NCBI GenBank assembly: GCA_035606355.1 | Contig: DATNFO010000003.1 | Coordinates: 1-64,000 of the forward strand | Length of the DNA: 64,000 bases | Source of the DNA: Sulfopaludibacter sp035606355 | GTDB taxonomy: Bacteria > Acidobacteriota > Terriglobia > Bryobacterales > Bryobacteraceae | Direction: 5' to 3' | Shown here: piece by piece, positions 40,790-49,780 of the stretch | Layout of the letters: the number at the start of each line of letters is the position of its first letter | How positions within the stretch are numbered: position 1 is the stretch's first letter | The notes under the pieces: model-generated | Seen by the model: only the letters and a program-made list of their open reading frames with translations | Databases searched by the model: none | Told to the model about the DNA's origin: nothing | Program-made: the position numbers and the translations under genes

Positions 40790-43723
40790 CTATCCCGCGA
40801 CCGACTGCCTCCGCCGTTTGAGTGCCACGGCGAGCGCCAACAGGATCGGCAGCGCCGTCGCGGGTTCGGGGGTTGCCAACTCTTCCAGGATCACGTCATT
40901 CGCGGTATAAACCACCGTCCAGCCTGCCGCTAATCCCTGGTAGCTCGCGAATGTTCCGTTCACGCCGTTCGAGGTGTGGATGATGGTCAGCGGCGAATAC
41001 GGCCCGCTGAAATTCCAGAAAAACTTGAGGACGCCGTCGAGCGTGGCGGTGTCGCTGAGCAGCAACTGGTCGAAGTCCGAGGCCGAGTTGATGTTCAGAT
41101 CGAGTGTTCCATCCGTCGTCTGCGTGTAGCTGTCGAGGGTCCATGACGCCTCGTGCGTATCGCCTGCGACGCTCAGTTCGATGGAGTTGGTCACATCCGC
41201 GGTCGTTTCAAAGATCCCGTTCTGGCCGATATTGATATTGCCTCCCTCGAGATTCACCGTATCCGCGTCCAGGGTACCGCGCAGGTTCAGCGTTCCGGTG
41301 AGCTGGTCGTAAGACAGCGGGTCAACCGTACCGCCGTTGCGGATCGTCAGCGTGCCGCCGTTGAGAGTGATGGAGCCGCTGGTGACTGCGAGCGTTGCAC
41401 CGTTATCGATCGTGGTCGTCGTGTTGGCGGTGTTATCGAACGTGTCCACGGTCCAGGTGCCCGACTGCACTTCCGCGTGGAAATTGCCGGTGTTGGTGTT
41501 CGTGAAGGACACGTTGCCGTTCAAGGTGACCAGGCCGCCGTTGGTGTTGATGTCGCCGCTGTCGAGAGCGGATCCGTTCGTAAAGGCGAGCACACCGCCG
41601 TTGTCGACCTTCAGTGTGCCCGCCGACTGAAATTCGCCGTTAAACGTCGTTGTGACGCCCGCGTCGGTGGTCGTAGTTCCCGGGCCGAAGCCGAACGGGT
41701 TGCCGCCCGCGATGGTGCCGGTGCTGGTCAGCGTTGTGTTCGCCGTGATTTCGACATTGCCGACCAGGGCGGCAACTCCGCTGATGTTCGCGCCTTCCAC
41801 CTTGAGAGTTCCCCCGGCGTTGCCGAAGACCCCGAAGTTTCCGGTGACGTCGCCTTTCACTACCACGTCGCCACCCTTGGCGATCACCTCAAACTCGTTC
41901 GTGAACGCGTTGGTAGTGCCGTCCAAAACCAGCGTTCCTCCAGCCTTCGCAACCAGCACGCCCGTATTGTCTCCGCCGTTAAAGGTGGTGGTTCCCGACG
42001 TGACGTTCATCTGCACGCAAGAGCAGACAAAGACCTGGTTCAACTGATTGGTTCCGGTGGCGCCAATGATGTTCTGCAATTCGCCGCCCGTGATGGTGGC
42101 GTCGTTCAGAGTGACGCTGCCGTGATTGTTCTGGTTGATGACGCCGCCGGCGCCCATGGTCACGTTTCCGGTCACCGTGAGGTCTCCGCCGTCCGTTTGA
42201 AGCATGCCGTTGATAGTCCCGCCGGCGAACGCGGTGCTTCCGCTCCTGATGGTCAATGTGTCGGTCGACGCATTGATGGTGACGCCGGACAGCGAATTCG
42301 TTCCCGTGGCGCCGATGGTTCCGTTCAGCGTTCCGCCCGTTAGCGTTGTATCGGTCAGCGTAGTTTTTCCGGTGGACGCCAGATCGTTCTGAGTGATGGC
42401 GCCGTTATTCGTCACGGTCCCGGTAACGATGAGGCTGCCGCCGTTGGCCTGCAGAGTGCCGTTATTCGTGCCGCCGCTAAATGTGGTGGTCCCGCCGGTG
42501 ACTTGCAGCGTATCGGCAACGGTCGTGCCGTAAGTGACGCCGGTCAGGGAAGTCGCGCCCTTCGACGTGACGCTACCGAGAATCTGACCCGAGCCTACGG
42601 AAGCGCCGTTCAACGTCAGCGTATCGCCGCTGGATTGCAGAATGCCGCCGGTGTTATTGACGGAGCCTTTGACGGTCACAGCCCCGCTAACCGCGCTCAC
42701 CGTGCCGGCATTGATCACTTGATTCGTTGTGCCATCCAGGACGAGGTTGCCGCCCTGTGTCTGAAGCTGCGCACCGGAGGCTACGATACCGCCTGCCATC
42801 GTGGTTGTTCCGCCGATGACATTGAGTTGATTGTTGACCGTGACACCGTTCAGTTGCGTGGCGCCCTTAGATTGGATGGTCCCGCTGAGAGTGCTCGTGT
42901 TCAGAATGGCGCCATTGAGCGTGTACGTGCCGGTGTTGTTCGTGAAGAAGCCGCCGTTAACGGTGCCTTTGACCGTAACCGTGCCGCCCGACGATTCGAT
43001 TCCCGTAGAATTCGTGACAGCGGTTGTAGTGCCATCAATGATTAGGGTTCCCGCTATTGCCTGTAGAGTGCCGTTGTTGGTGCCGCCGGCAAAGGTGGTA
43101 GTGCCGCCCGTGACCGTGATACTGTCGCTGTTCCCATTTACCGTGACGCCTGTCAGAGTGTTCGCGCCTTTCGCGGAGAACGTTCCGGTGAGCGTGCCGT
43201 TGGTCAGGTTAATCGCGTTGAACGTGAAGTTGCCCGGGGTTCCCGTGAGCGTGCCATTGGTAGCGTCATAGGTTCCGCCGAGAACGACAGATCCGCCCGA
43301 TCCTGCGACGAGGTTGCCGTTAATCGTGCCGCCATTCACCGCGGTCAGCGTGGAACTTCCCGTGGCTCCGTCGCCCACGGTAAGCGTCGAGCCGGAGCCG
43401 AGCGTCAGCGTGGTAGTAAGGGTGGTTTTGGCTCCACTGACGGTGTTCTTGTTCGCCAGCGTGATGTTCCAGTTTTGCCCGGTGATGCTCAAGGAATTGA
43501 ACGTCATCGAACCGAGGTTATCGGTGTTGCTGAGTCCGATACCGGTGGGGCCGAAAACGACGTCATCGTTGTTGACCGGCACAACGGTGGTGTCCCAGTT
43601 CGTAGTTTTTCCCCAGTTGACGTTGGGATTCCCCCCGCCCGTCCAGGTGACGATCCCGGCAGTGGCGAGGTTTAAATTGAATAGTAGTACTGCGATGGCG
43701 CAAAACGGACGTACGGACAGCAT
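40790..43723 (-). CDS. Large secreted repeat protein with PEP-CTERM-type tail
   Basis: A 977-residue extracellular protein. The ATG at 43723 gives a clean signal peptide (CAIAVLLFNLNLATAG); an earlier frame to 43762 is unlikely. The body is Thr/Gly/Asn-rich, with many copies of a roughly 50-60 residue beta-helix-like unit containing GGTTTFAGGTNNGTLQ and LTGVTVN patterns. The end, TPEPATALPILLALAVALKRRR, is a PEP-CTERM motif: sorting signal, membrane helix and basic tail, processed by exosortase. Probably a surface or biofilm component. It starts downstream of htrA. Confidence 0.8.
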   Translation of the reverse strand: MLSVRPFCAIAVLLFNLNLATAGIVTWTGGGNPNVNWGKTTNWDTTVVPVNNDDVVFGPTGIGLSNTDNLGSMTFNSLSITGQNWNITLANKNTVSGAKTTLTTTLTLGSGSTLTVGDGATGSSTLTAVNGGTINGNLVAGSGGSVVLGGTYDATNGTLTGTPGNFTFNAINLTNGTLTGTFSAKGANTLTGVTVNGNSDSITVTGGTTTFAGGTNNGTLQAIAGTLIIDGTTTAVTNSTGIESSGGTVTVKGTVNGGFFTNNTGTYTLNGAILNTSTLSGTIQSKGATQLNGVTVNNQLNVIGGTTTMAGGIVASGAQLQTQGGNLVLDGTTNQVINAGTVSAVSGAVTVKGSVNNTGGILQSSGDTLTLNGASVGSGQILGSVTSKGATSLTGVTYGTTVADTLQVTGGTTTFSGGTNNGTLQANGGSLIVTGTVTNNGAITQNDLASTGKTTLTDTTLTGGTLNGTIGATGTNSLSGVTINASTDTLTIRSGSTAFAGGTINGMLQTDGGDLTVTGNVTMGAGGVINQNNHGSVTLNDATITGGELQNIIGATGTNQLNQVFVCSCVQMNVTSGTTTFNGGDNTGVLVAKAGGTLVLDGTTNAFTNEFEVIAKGGDVVVKGDVTGNFGVFGNAGGTLKVEGANISGVAALVGNVEITANTTLTSTGTIAGGNPFGFGPGTTTTDAGVTTTFNGEFQSAGTLKVDNGGVLAFTNGSALDSGDINTNGGLVTLNGNVSFTNTNTGNFHAEVQSGTWTVDTFDNTANTTTTIDNGATLAVTSGSITLNGGTLTIRNGGTVDPLSYDQLTGTLNLRGTLDADTVNLEGGNINIGQNGIFETTADVTNSIELSVAGDTHEASWTLDSYTQTTDGTLDLNINSASDFDQLLLSDTATLDGVLKFFWNFSGPYSPLTIIHTSNGVNGTFASYQGLAAGWTVVYTANDVILEELATPEPATALPILLALAVALKRRRQSVAG

Positions 43724-43786
43724 CGTACTGTACAGGTTAGACGTGCCCGCTTGAATACACAAGAATTACTATGCAAATTGTTTAGT

Positions 43787-43825
43787 ATTCGTAGTACCGG
43801 TACTGCTCGATTGGTACTATCGAAT
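43787..43825. other. Imperfect hairpin between htrA and the repeat protein gene
   Basis: ATTCGTAGTACC pairs with GGTACTATCGAAT with one bulged base. It lies in the 121-base gap after the htrA stop. There is no T-run; it may end the htrA transcript or be part of the promoter region of the downstream gene. Confidence 0.4.
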
Positions 43826-43844
43826 GACGCCTGAGGCCGGACGT

Positions 43845-44990
43845 TTATAGCAGATCGGGAGCTTCTCCCAGCTTCACGGAGATTTGGACGTTCCGGCCGC
43901 CGCGATAGACAGTGAGCCGGAGCGGTTCACCGCCGTGCTTTCGGTTCATGACGCGGGTGAGGGCGTCTTTGGAATCGACCGGCTGGCCTTCAATGGCCAC
44001 GATCAGGTCGCCGCCGATGGGCAGCGGGTAGTTGCCGTCCACGATCACGACGCGCTCGGGACCACGCAGGCCGGCTTCTTCCGCCGGAGATCCGCGCTTC
44101 ACTTCCGTGATGAGCAAACCGCCGCTGGAGGGCAGGTGGAGCGCCTCGGCGAGGTCGCCCGTAATGAGCACTTCACTGATGCCGAGCACAGGGCGCCGGA
44201 TATGGCCGTGAGCCTGGAACTCGTCCAGCATCGCCTTGGCTTTATTGATCGGCATGGCGAAGCCGATTCCGACGCTGCCTTGCTGGCCGTAAATGGCGGT
44301 GTTGATGCCTATGACGTTGCCGTGGGAATCGAGGAGCGGCCCACCGCTATTGCCCGGATTGATGGCGGCGTCGGTTTGGATCATGCCTTCCAGGCGGCCG
44401 CTTTCGGTATCGATGGCCCGCGCGAGCGAACTGACCACGCCGGTGGTGAGCGTGCCTTCAAAGCCGAACGGGTTGCCGATGGCAAGCACTTTTTGACCGA
44501 CCACGAGACCATCGGAATCGCCCAGGCGGATGGTCGGAAGTTTGCGGCCGGGCTCAATCTTGATGAGTGCAAGGTCGCTGTGCGAATCCACGCCGAGAAC
44601 GCGAGCTTTGTAGACTTTCTTGTCCCACAGCGTGACGGTGAGTTGCGCATTGCCGCGGACCACGTGGTTATTCGTCAGAATTTCGCCGTCGGGATTCAGG
44701 ATGAAGCCGGAACCGGTGCCTTCCGACGGGTAAACCTGGAAAAACCAGTCGCGCTGGTACACCACGCTGGTGATGTTGACGGTGGCTTCGCGCGCGGCCT
44801 TATAGATGTCGATATTGTTCTGCTCGTCCGGCGAGAAGTTGGATGCGGCCGACGCGGGCTCGCTCCAGACCCGGCCATCGGTCGCCGCTTTAGGCATAAA
44901 CTGGGCGAGTCTCCAATGGCCGGCGTTGGTGGCCCACAGGAACGCCGCAACCATCACCAAGGCCCAAAGCACTGGTCGCAATACTTTCAT
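43845..44990 (-). CDS. HtrA/Deg-type serine protease with one PDZ domain
   Basis: A periplasmic quality-control protease. An N-terminal membrane anchor (VLWALVMVAAFLWA) is followed by the trypsin-like domain with His109 (LTNNHVV), Asp139 (SHSDLALI) and Ser215 (NPGNSGGPLL). One PDZ domain (about 255-375) follows, including EEAGLRGPERVVIVDG. A single PDZ plus an anchor resembles DegS or HtrA. It overlaps coaE by four bases at its start. Confidence 0.9.
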   Translation of the reverse strand: MKVLRPVLWALVMVAAFLWATNAGHWRLAQFMPKAATDGRVWSEPASAASNFSPDEQNNIDIYKAAREATVNITSVVYQRDWFFQVYPSEGTGSGFILNPDGEILTNNHVVRGNAQLTVTLWDKKVYKARVLGVDSHSDLALIKIEPGRKLPTIRLGDSDGLVVGQKVLAIGNPFGFEGTLTTGVVSSLARAIDTESGRLEGMIQTDAAINPGNSGGPLLDSHGNVIGINTAIYGQQGSVGIGFAMPINKAKAMLDEFQAHGHIRRPVLGISEVLITGDLAEALHLPSSGGLLITEVKRGSPAEEAGLRGPERVVIVDGNYPLPIGGDLIVAIEGQPVDSKDALTRVMNRKHGGEPLRLTVYRGGRNVQISVKLGEAPDLL

Positions 44991-45592
44991 TGTTCGATTC
45001 TCCGTAACGCGTCGTAAACCTTCCGGGTCTGGCCCACAGTCTCCTCTTTGGACCCGGATGTATCTATGACGAAATCAGCGAATTTTTGTTTCTCCGCGAT
45101 CGGCATCTGGCGGGCGAGGCGGGCTCGCACGTCGCTGTCCACAGCTCCCTGCCGCCGCATGGCGCGTTCGATCTGCTGCTCTTCCGCGCAGGTGACTAAG
45201 ACAATTTTATCGAAACGCGTGTAGCTGCCGGTTTCGATCAGGATAGCGGCCTCCACGACCACGATGCCGTGCGGGTCGCGCCCTGCGAATTCGGCCGCGA
45301 TCTCCTCTTCTTTCCGGACCACGGGCGGGTGGACCAGCGCATTCAGGCGCGTGAGCTCTTCCGGGGCTCCGAATACACGCGCCGCGAGCGCGCGCCGGTC
45401 GATTTCACCAGCCTCTGTGAGGATGCCCTCGCCGAATTCGCGGACCACCGCGTCATGCGCTTCCCCGCCCCGCGCCAACACGGCATGGCCGAGCTCATCG
45501 GCATGGATCACCAGGCAGCCCCAGCCGGCGAACGCTTCCGCGACGAAGCTTTTGCCGCAGGCGAGGCCCCCGGTGAGTCCGACTTTCAGCAT
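44987..45592 (-). CDS. coaE: Dephospho-CoA kinase
   Basis: Catalyses the last step of coenzyme A synthesis, phosphorylating the 3' hydroxyl of dephospho-CoA. The P-loop is GLTGGLACGKS near the N-terminus; the adenylate-kinase-like fold continues with HADELGHAVL and a lid containing RLARQMPIAEKQKFADFVID. The start is taken at 45592, where ATG overlaps the folD stop; a GTG nine bases earlier is possible. The 3' end overlaps htrA (ATGA). Confidence 0.92.
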   Translation of the reverse strand: MLKVGLTGGLACGKSFVAEAFAGWGCLVIHADELGHAVLARGGEAHDAVVREFGEGILTEAGEIDRRALAARVFGAPEELTRLNALVHPPVVRKEEEIAAEFAGRDPHGIVVVEAAILIETGSYTRFDKIVLVTCAEEQQIERAMRRQGAVDSDVRARLARQMPIAEKQKFADFVIDTSGSKEETVGQTRKVYDALRRIEQ

Positions 45593-46506
45593 TTGCCGCA
45601 CCGGCGCTCGGCCGCTTCGACCGTATTCGCCATGAGCATGGCGATGGTCAGCGGGCCTACGCCTCCCGGAACGGGCGTGTACGCCGAAGCGCGCTCTACA
45701 ACGTCCAGCGGGTGTACGTCGCCGACGAGGATTCCGCCCCGTTTATCGAATGCGGCGAGTTTCTCCGGCGAATTGCGGAAGATGCGCGCCGCTTCGTCAC
45801 GGGATTCTACACGCGTTGTGCCGACGTCGATCACCACGGCGCCTGGACGGATGTAATCCGCGGTGATCATGGCCGCGCGGCCGATGGCGGCGACCAGAAT
45901 ATCGGCTTCGCGGCACACCGCGGCGAGATCCGGCGTCCGCGAATGGCAGATCGTGACCGTGGCGTTTTCGTGCAGCAGCAGCAAAGAGACGGGCTTGCCG
46001 ACGATGTCGCTGCGGCCCACAACCACTGCGCGCTTACCCGCAATCGGAAGCTTGTAACGCTTGAGGATTTCGATGACGCCGGCGGGCGTGCAGGCCTTCG
46101 GACCGGGCAGCCCGGCCATGAGACGGCCGGCGTTGCAGGGGTGGAATCCATCGACATCTTTTTCGGGCGCGACGCCGAGCAGGATGCGCTTGGCATCCAC
46201 TTGCGGCGGAAGCGGAAGCTGCACCAGAATGCCGTCGACGTCGTGCCGGCCATTGAGCTGATCGATGGTGGCGAGAAGGTCTTCGGTGGTGGCGGACGCG
46301 GAGGGCCGCAAAGTTTCGGACCGGATACCCAGATCCTCGCAGGTTTTGATTTTGTTGCGGACGTAGATTTCGCTGGCGGGGTTGTGCCCGGCGAGAACGA
46401 CGGTAAGTCCAGGAGGGCGGCCTTTGGCGGCGAGCGCGTCAACGCGCGGTTTCAGCTCGCTCTTGATCTCATCGCGAACGCGATTTCCGTCGAGCAGTTG
46501 TGGCAT
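45586..46506 (-). CDS. folD: Methylenetetrahydrofolate dehydrogenase/cyclohydrolase
   Basis: A bifunctional folate enzyme that interconverts methylene-THF, methenyl-THF and 10-formyl-THF. Family motifs: EIYVRNKIKTCEDLGI (catalytic Tyr and Lys), DVDGILVQLPLPPQ, GRSDIVGKPVSLLLL for NADP binding and the C-terminal PVPGGVGPLTIAMLMANT. The length of 306 is slightly longer than usual (about 285-290). It overlaps the upstream hypothetical gene by 38 bases and coaE by 7. Confidence 0.93.
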   Translation of the reverse strand: MPQLLDGNRVRDEIKSELKPRVDALAAKGRPPGLTVVLAGHNPASEIYVRNKIKTCEDLGIRSETLRPSASATTEDLLATIDQLNGRHDVDGILVQLPLPPQVDAKRILLGVAPEKDVDGFHPCNAGRLMAGLPGPKACTPAGVIEILKRYKLPIAGKRAVVVGRSDIVGKPVSLLLLHENATVTICHSRTPDLAAVCREADILVAAIGRAAMITADYIRPGAVVIDVGTTRVESRDEAARIFRNSPEKLAAFDKRGGILVGDVHPLDVVERASAYTPVPGGVGPLTIAMLMANTVEAAERRCGKC

Positions 46507-46855
46507 TCAACTCAATGATAGCTTGCGCCGTACGCGGTCCGTGGCGCTCCACGCCGGATACGGAGAACTGCGCGCGGAGGCTCTCGACAGCGGCCTTGGC
46601 GTCTTCGGCTTGCAGCATCGCGTGAAGCTCAGAGGCCACTTCGAGGAACTTGCGGTAACGGGGCTCCCAGATTTTGAGAAAGGGACGGGGGTCGAGGCGG
46701 CCTTCAACGGGTCCGCGGCCGTAGAGCTTGTCCTCGAACGCCTGGCTGACGGCATTTTTTTCGAGACGCTCGCGGCAGGCGTCTTTCAGAATGCCGGTGA
46801 GCCAGAGAAGCTCCTGCCGGTCCAGTTTCTCCAGGGGGTTCTTGGGGGCGGCCAT
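46469..46855 (-). CDS. Hypothetical helical protein upstream of folD
   Basis: A 128-residue protein starting MAAPKNPLEKLDRQELLWLT; the frame also has an ATG at 46879. It is helical and charged, with WEPRYRKFLEVASELHAML and a basic C-terminus. It overlaps the folD start, so both are probably co-translated. I do not recognise the family. Confidence 0.6.
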   Translation of the reverse strand: MAAPKNPLEKLDRQELLWLTGILKDACRERLEKNAVSQAFEDKLYGRGPVEGRLDPRPFLKIWEPRYRKFLEVASELHAMLQAEDAKAAVESLRAQFSVSGVERHGPRTAQAIIELNATTARRKSRSR

Positions 46856-46900
46856 AGCGGGCAATAGGCATACTATCACGTGTGCGCGAGGAGGGGCAGC

Positions 46901-47014
46901 CGCGATTCACCACAGAGACGCGGAGGACGCAGAGAGTCACAGAGAAAACGAAAACGGCGTTGCTCAGGTGTTCTCTGTGAACCTCTGTGTTGTTTCTGCG
47001 GTGAGATGCGATGC
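46901..47014. repeat. CACAGAG-type palindromic repeat, copy B
   Basis: Ends CGATTCACCACAGAGACGC and CTGCGGTGAGATGCG form an imperfect terminal inverted repeat. The centre holds AGTCACAGAGAAAACGAAAACGG and TGTTCTCTGTGAACC. It fills the gap between the hybrid kinase stop and the gene at 46855. Confidence 0.75.
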
Positions 47015-47016
47015 CC

Positions 47017-49335
47017 CTAGCTCTGGGCCGTCCCACGGGACTCGCTCAGCGCCGCCCGGACCTTGTTCACCAGTGTCAACGCGCTGTACGGCTTTTGGAT
47101 GAACCCGACCAGACCCTTGCCCGCGAAGCGACGCACCGCTTCCACCTCGTTGTACCCGCTGCTCAGCAGCACCCGAACATCCGGCCGCAACGTTTTGAGA
47201 TGCCGGAAGGTCTCTTCGCCGCCCATCACCGGCATCGTCATATCCAGGAGCACGATGTCGATCTTGTCCGCCAGCACCTGGAATAACTCCACCGCCTCTT
47301 TTCCGTTCTCCGCGAGGACCACCGAGTACCCGTTGCGCTCCAGCATCGCCTTTGCGGAGCGCCGGACGATCTGCTCGTCATCCACCACCAGCACCGTTTC
47401 GCCTTCCGCCGGAACTTGCAAATCGACCGGCGGATGCGGCGCTCCCGCGCGATGCAGTGACGCCGGAAACAGGAGCTTAAACGTGGTCCCTTGCCCCAAC
47501 GTGCTGTACACCTTGATGGCGCCTTTGTGACCGCGCACGATGCCTAGCACGGCCGCGAGCCCCAGCCCCCGCCCGGTCAGCTTCGTCGTGAAGAACGGGT
47601 CAAAGATGCGATCCATGGTTTCCTGCGTCATGCCGCTTCCCGTGTCGTGCACCTGCAGGCAGACGTAATCGCCCTGTCCGATATTCGCCGGCACCAGCAC
47701 CGTCGCAATATAATCCTCATCCACATACTGCAGGCTGGTTGTGATGAGGACCGTGCCCTCGGCTTCCCCGATCGCCTCCGCCGCGTTCAACACCAGGTTC
47801 ATGATCACCTGCTGCATTTGGGCGAGGTCCGCTTCCACTGCCGGCAGGTCGCCGGAAAGTTCCAGCCGCAGTTGTACGTTCTTACGAATGCTGGTCATCA
47901 GCAGCGTATTGATCTGCCTCACCAGATCGGACAGGTCCACTGCCTCGGTGACGAATCGGCCCTTGCCCGCGTACGCCAGCAACTGGCGCGTGAGATTGGC
48001 CGCGGTTTCGCTGGCCATCATCACATCTTTCAACATCGGACGCGCCGGGTTATTGGAGCTGATGGTCTCCAGCGCCAGGCTGGAGTTCCCCATGATGCCG
48101 ACCAGAAGATTGTTGAAATCGTGCGCGATGCCCCCTGCCAGCAAACCCAGGCTTTCCAGTTTGTCTTTCTGCAGCAGATGCCGCTCGAGTTCCTTCCGCT
48201 GCGTGACGTCGCGCGCGATTACGGTGAAGAAACGCCGGGACGTCGACTGCATCGGCGCCAGCGTCACTTCCAGCTCAACCTCGGGCTCACCGCGCCGGAT
48301 GCCCCTCAGCTCGACGTGAGACGGCACGCCTGATTCGGTTTCGTGCGAGCCGGCGCGCAGCGCCAGGTCCGGAATGAACCGGCTCAACGGCTGATGCAGA
48401 GCCTCCGCCGAAGAAACGCCGAAGATCCGTTCCGCCGCCGGGTTGAACATGAAAATGCGACTGCGGTCGTCAACCAGCAGAATCGCATCCATAGCCGAAC
48501 TGACGATTCCCGCAAGACGCGCTCGCGATTCCGTCAGGCGCAAATCATTGCCCAGCCGTTCCGTGGCGCGCTGCACAGCCTGCCGCAACACCGTCCGAAA
48601 ATCCGGCCCCTTGGAAATGAAATCGACAAAGCCGGCGCGCAAGGCTTCGGTGAGCAGCGCCTGATCCGCATTGGGCGCGATCAGCACGCCCCGTACCTCG
48701 TGGCCCGCGGCGGTGATGCGCCGGTACGCGTCTACCGCTCCGCCGGGCGCGACATCGCGATCCAGCACCACGATGTTGATGTCGTGCTGCGCGAGTTCCC
48801 GCATCGCGGAATCCGTATCGGCTGCCGTGAATACCCGAAATCCCGCGCTTTCCAGGGCGTCGTGGGCTTCGTGCGCGAATGGCGCGCTGGCGTCCACCAC
48901 CAGAACGGACAGCCCATTCGCCGGAACGTCGCTTTGGAGCTGAGCCTCCAGACGCGCATTTTGAAGGACTACCGCAACGGCCTGCGGCAACCGCTCCAGG
49001 TAGTCCGCTTCCTTGCGAATAAAATCCCGGACTCCGCCGCGCAGCGCGCGGATCATGGTCCCTTCCATTTCGCTCCCGGTCACCATGATGACGGGGACAT
49101 CCGGCGCAAGCGTCCGCAGCGTGCCGAGAAACTCGACTCCGCTTTGGTGACCGGGGAGCCGGTTATCCAGCATCACTAACTGAACGGAGGAGTGACGAAT
49201 GGCTTCGACGGCTTCCGGCACGGATCCGGCGGAGATCACTTCATAACCGGCGCGTTCCAGCGAACGCTTTTGTAGGTTGGCTGTGCCGGGATCGTCTTCC
49301 ACGATCAGGATTCGCGCGGTTTCAGGCTGAGGCAT
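47017..49335 (-). CDS. Hybrid sensor histidine kinase (REC-REC-PAS-HisKA-HATPase-REC)
   Basis: A cytosolic signalling protein of 772 residues. Order: N-terminal receiver with phospho-Asp57 (LVMLDNRLPG), a second receiver-like domain (about 140-260, VVLDRDVAPGG), PAS (about 290-390), HisKA with H-box GGIAHDFNNLL, a HATPase domain (NLVLNAAEA; DTGSGM; GLGLAAVLGIV) and a C-terminal receiver (IVLLDMTMPVMGG). The ATG at 49335 overlaps the response regulator gene by 14 bases. No output domain, so signals pass to partners. Confidence 0.88.
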   Translation of the reverse strand: MPQPETARILIVEDDPGTANLQKRSLERAGYEVISAGSVPEAVEAIRHSSVQLVMLDNRLPGHQSGVEFLGTLRTLAPDVPVIMVTGSEMEGTMIRALRGGVRDFIRKEADYLERLPQAVAVVLQNARLEAQLQSDVPANGLSVLVVDASAPFAHEAHDALESAGFRVFTAADTDSAMRELAQHDINIVVLDRDVAPGGAVDAYRRITAAGHEVRGVLIAPNADQALLTEALRAGFVDFISKGPDFRTVLRQAVQRATERLGNDLRLTESRARLAGIVSSAMDAILLVDDRSRIFMFNPAAERIFGVSSAEALHQPLSRFIPDLALRAGSHETESGVPSHVELRGIRRGEPEVELEVTLAPMQSTSRRFFTVIARDVTQRKELERHLLQKDKLESLGLLAGGIAHDFNNLLVGIMGNSSLALETISSNNPARPMLKDVMMASETAANLTRQLLAYAGKGRFVTEAVDLSDLVRQINTLLMTSIRKNVQLRLELSGDLPAVEADLAQMQQVIMNLVLNAAEAIGEAEGTVLITTSLQYVDEDYIATVLVPANIGQGDYVCLQVHDTGSGMTQETMDRIFDPFFTTKLTGRGLGLAAVLGIVRGHKGAIKVYSTLGQGTTFKLLFPASLHRAGAPHPPVDLQVPAEGETVLVVDDEQIVRRSAKAMLERNGYSVVLAENGKEAVELFQVLADKIDIVLLDMTMPVMGGEETFRHLKTLRPDVRVLLSSGYNEVEAVRRFAGKGLVGFIQKPYSALTLVNKVRAALSESRGTAQS

Positions 49336-49780
49336 GCTTGAGTCCCGAAGGTTTGACTGGCAGTTTCGAAATCTCAAGGAACGCGCAGAGGCGCTCCAGG
49401 GATGCGACAAAGGCCTCGTACGAGACCGGCTTGGTGAGATAAGCGTTGCAGCCGAGCTCGAAACAGCGGTTTACTTCCGCCGGGTTGTCCGTAGTGGTCA
49501 GCATATACACCGGCACGGCGCGCAAAAGCGGATCGGTCTTCATCTCGCGCAACACTTCCGTACCGTCGATACCCGCCATCCGTATATCGAGCAACAGCAG
49601 CGTTGGAGGCTGCGCACCGCCTTTAGACAGCTCCGCCCGCAAGTACTGAAGAACCGAGTACCCGTCCCGAAACCGCGTGACGTTGGCGCCCGGGCTGACG
49701 CGTTCCATGTTGCGGCGGATCAGCGTCGCGTGGCCGTCATCGTCTTCGGCCAGAAGTATTCTGACTTCCTGTGGCTCCAT
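49322..49780 (-). CDS. Single-domain response regulator (Rcp1/CheY-like)
   Basis: A 152-residue receiver domain: acidic pocket AEDDDGH, phospho-Asp65 (LLLLDIRM), Thr in YMLTTTDN and Lys in YLTKPVSYEAF. It lacks an output domain, so it probably shuttles phosphate between the flanking kinases. The ATG overlaps the stop of the upstream PAS kinase (TAATG), and its own end overlaps the hybrid kinase start, so all three are coupled. Confidence 0.9.
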   Translation of the reverse strand: MEPQEVRILLAEDDDGHATLIRRNMERVSPGANVTRFRDGYSVLQYLRAELSKGGAQPPTLLLLDIRMAGIDGTEVLREMKTDPLLRAVPVYMLTTTDNPAEVNRCFELGCNAYLTKPVSYEAFVASLERLCAFLEISKLPVKPSGLKHASA

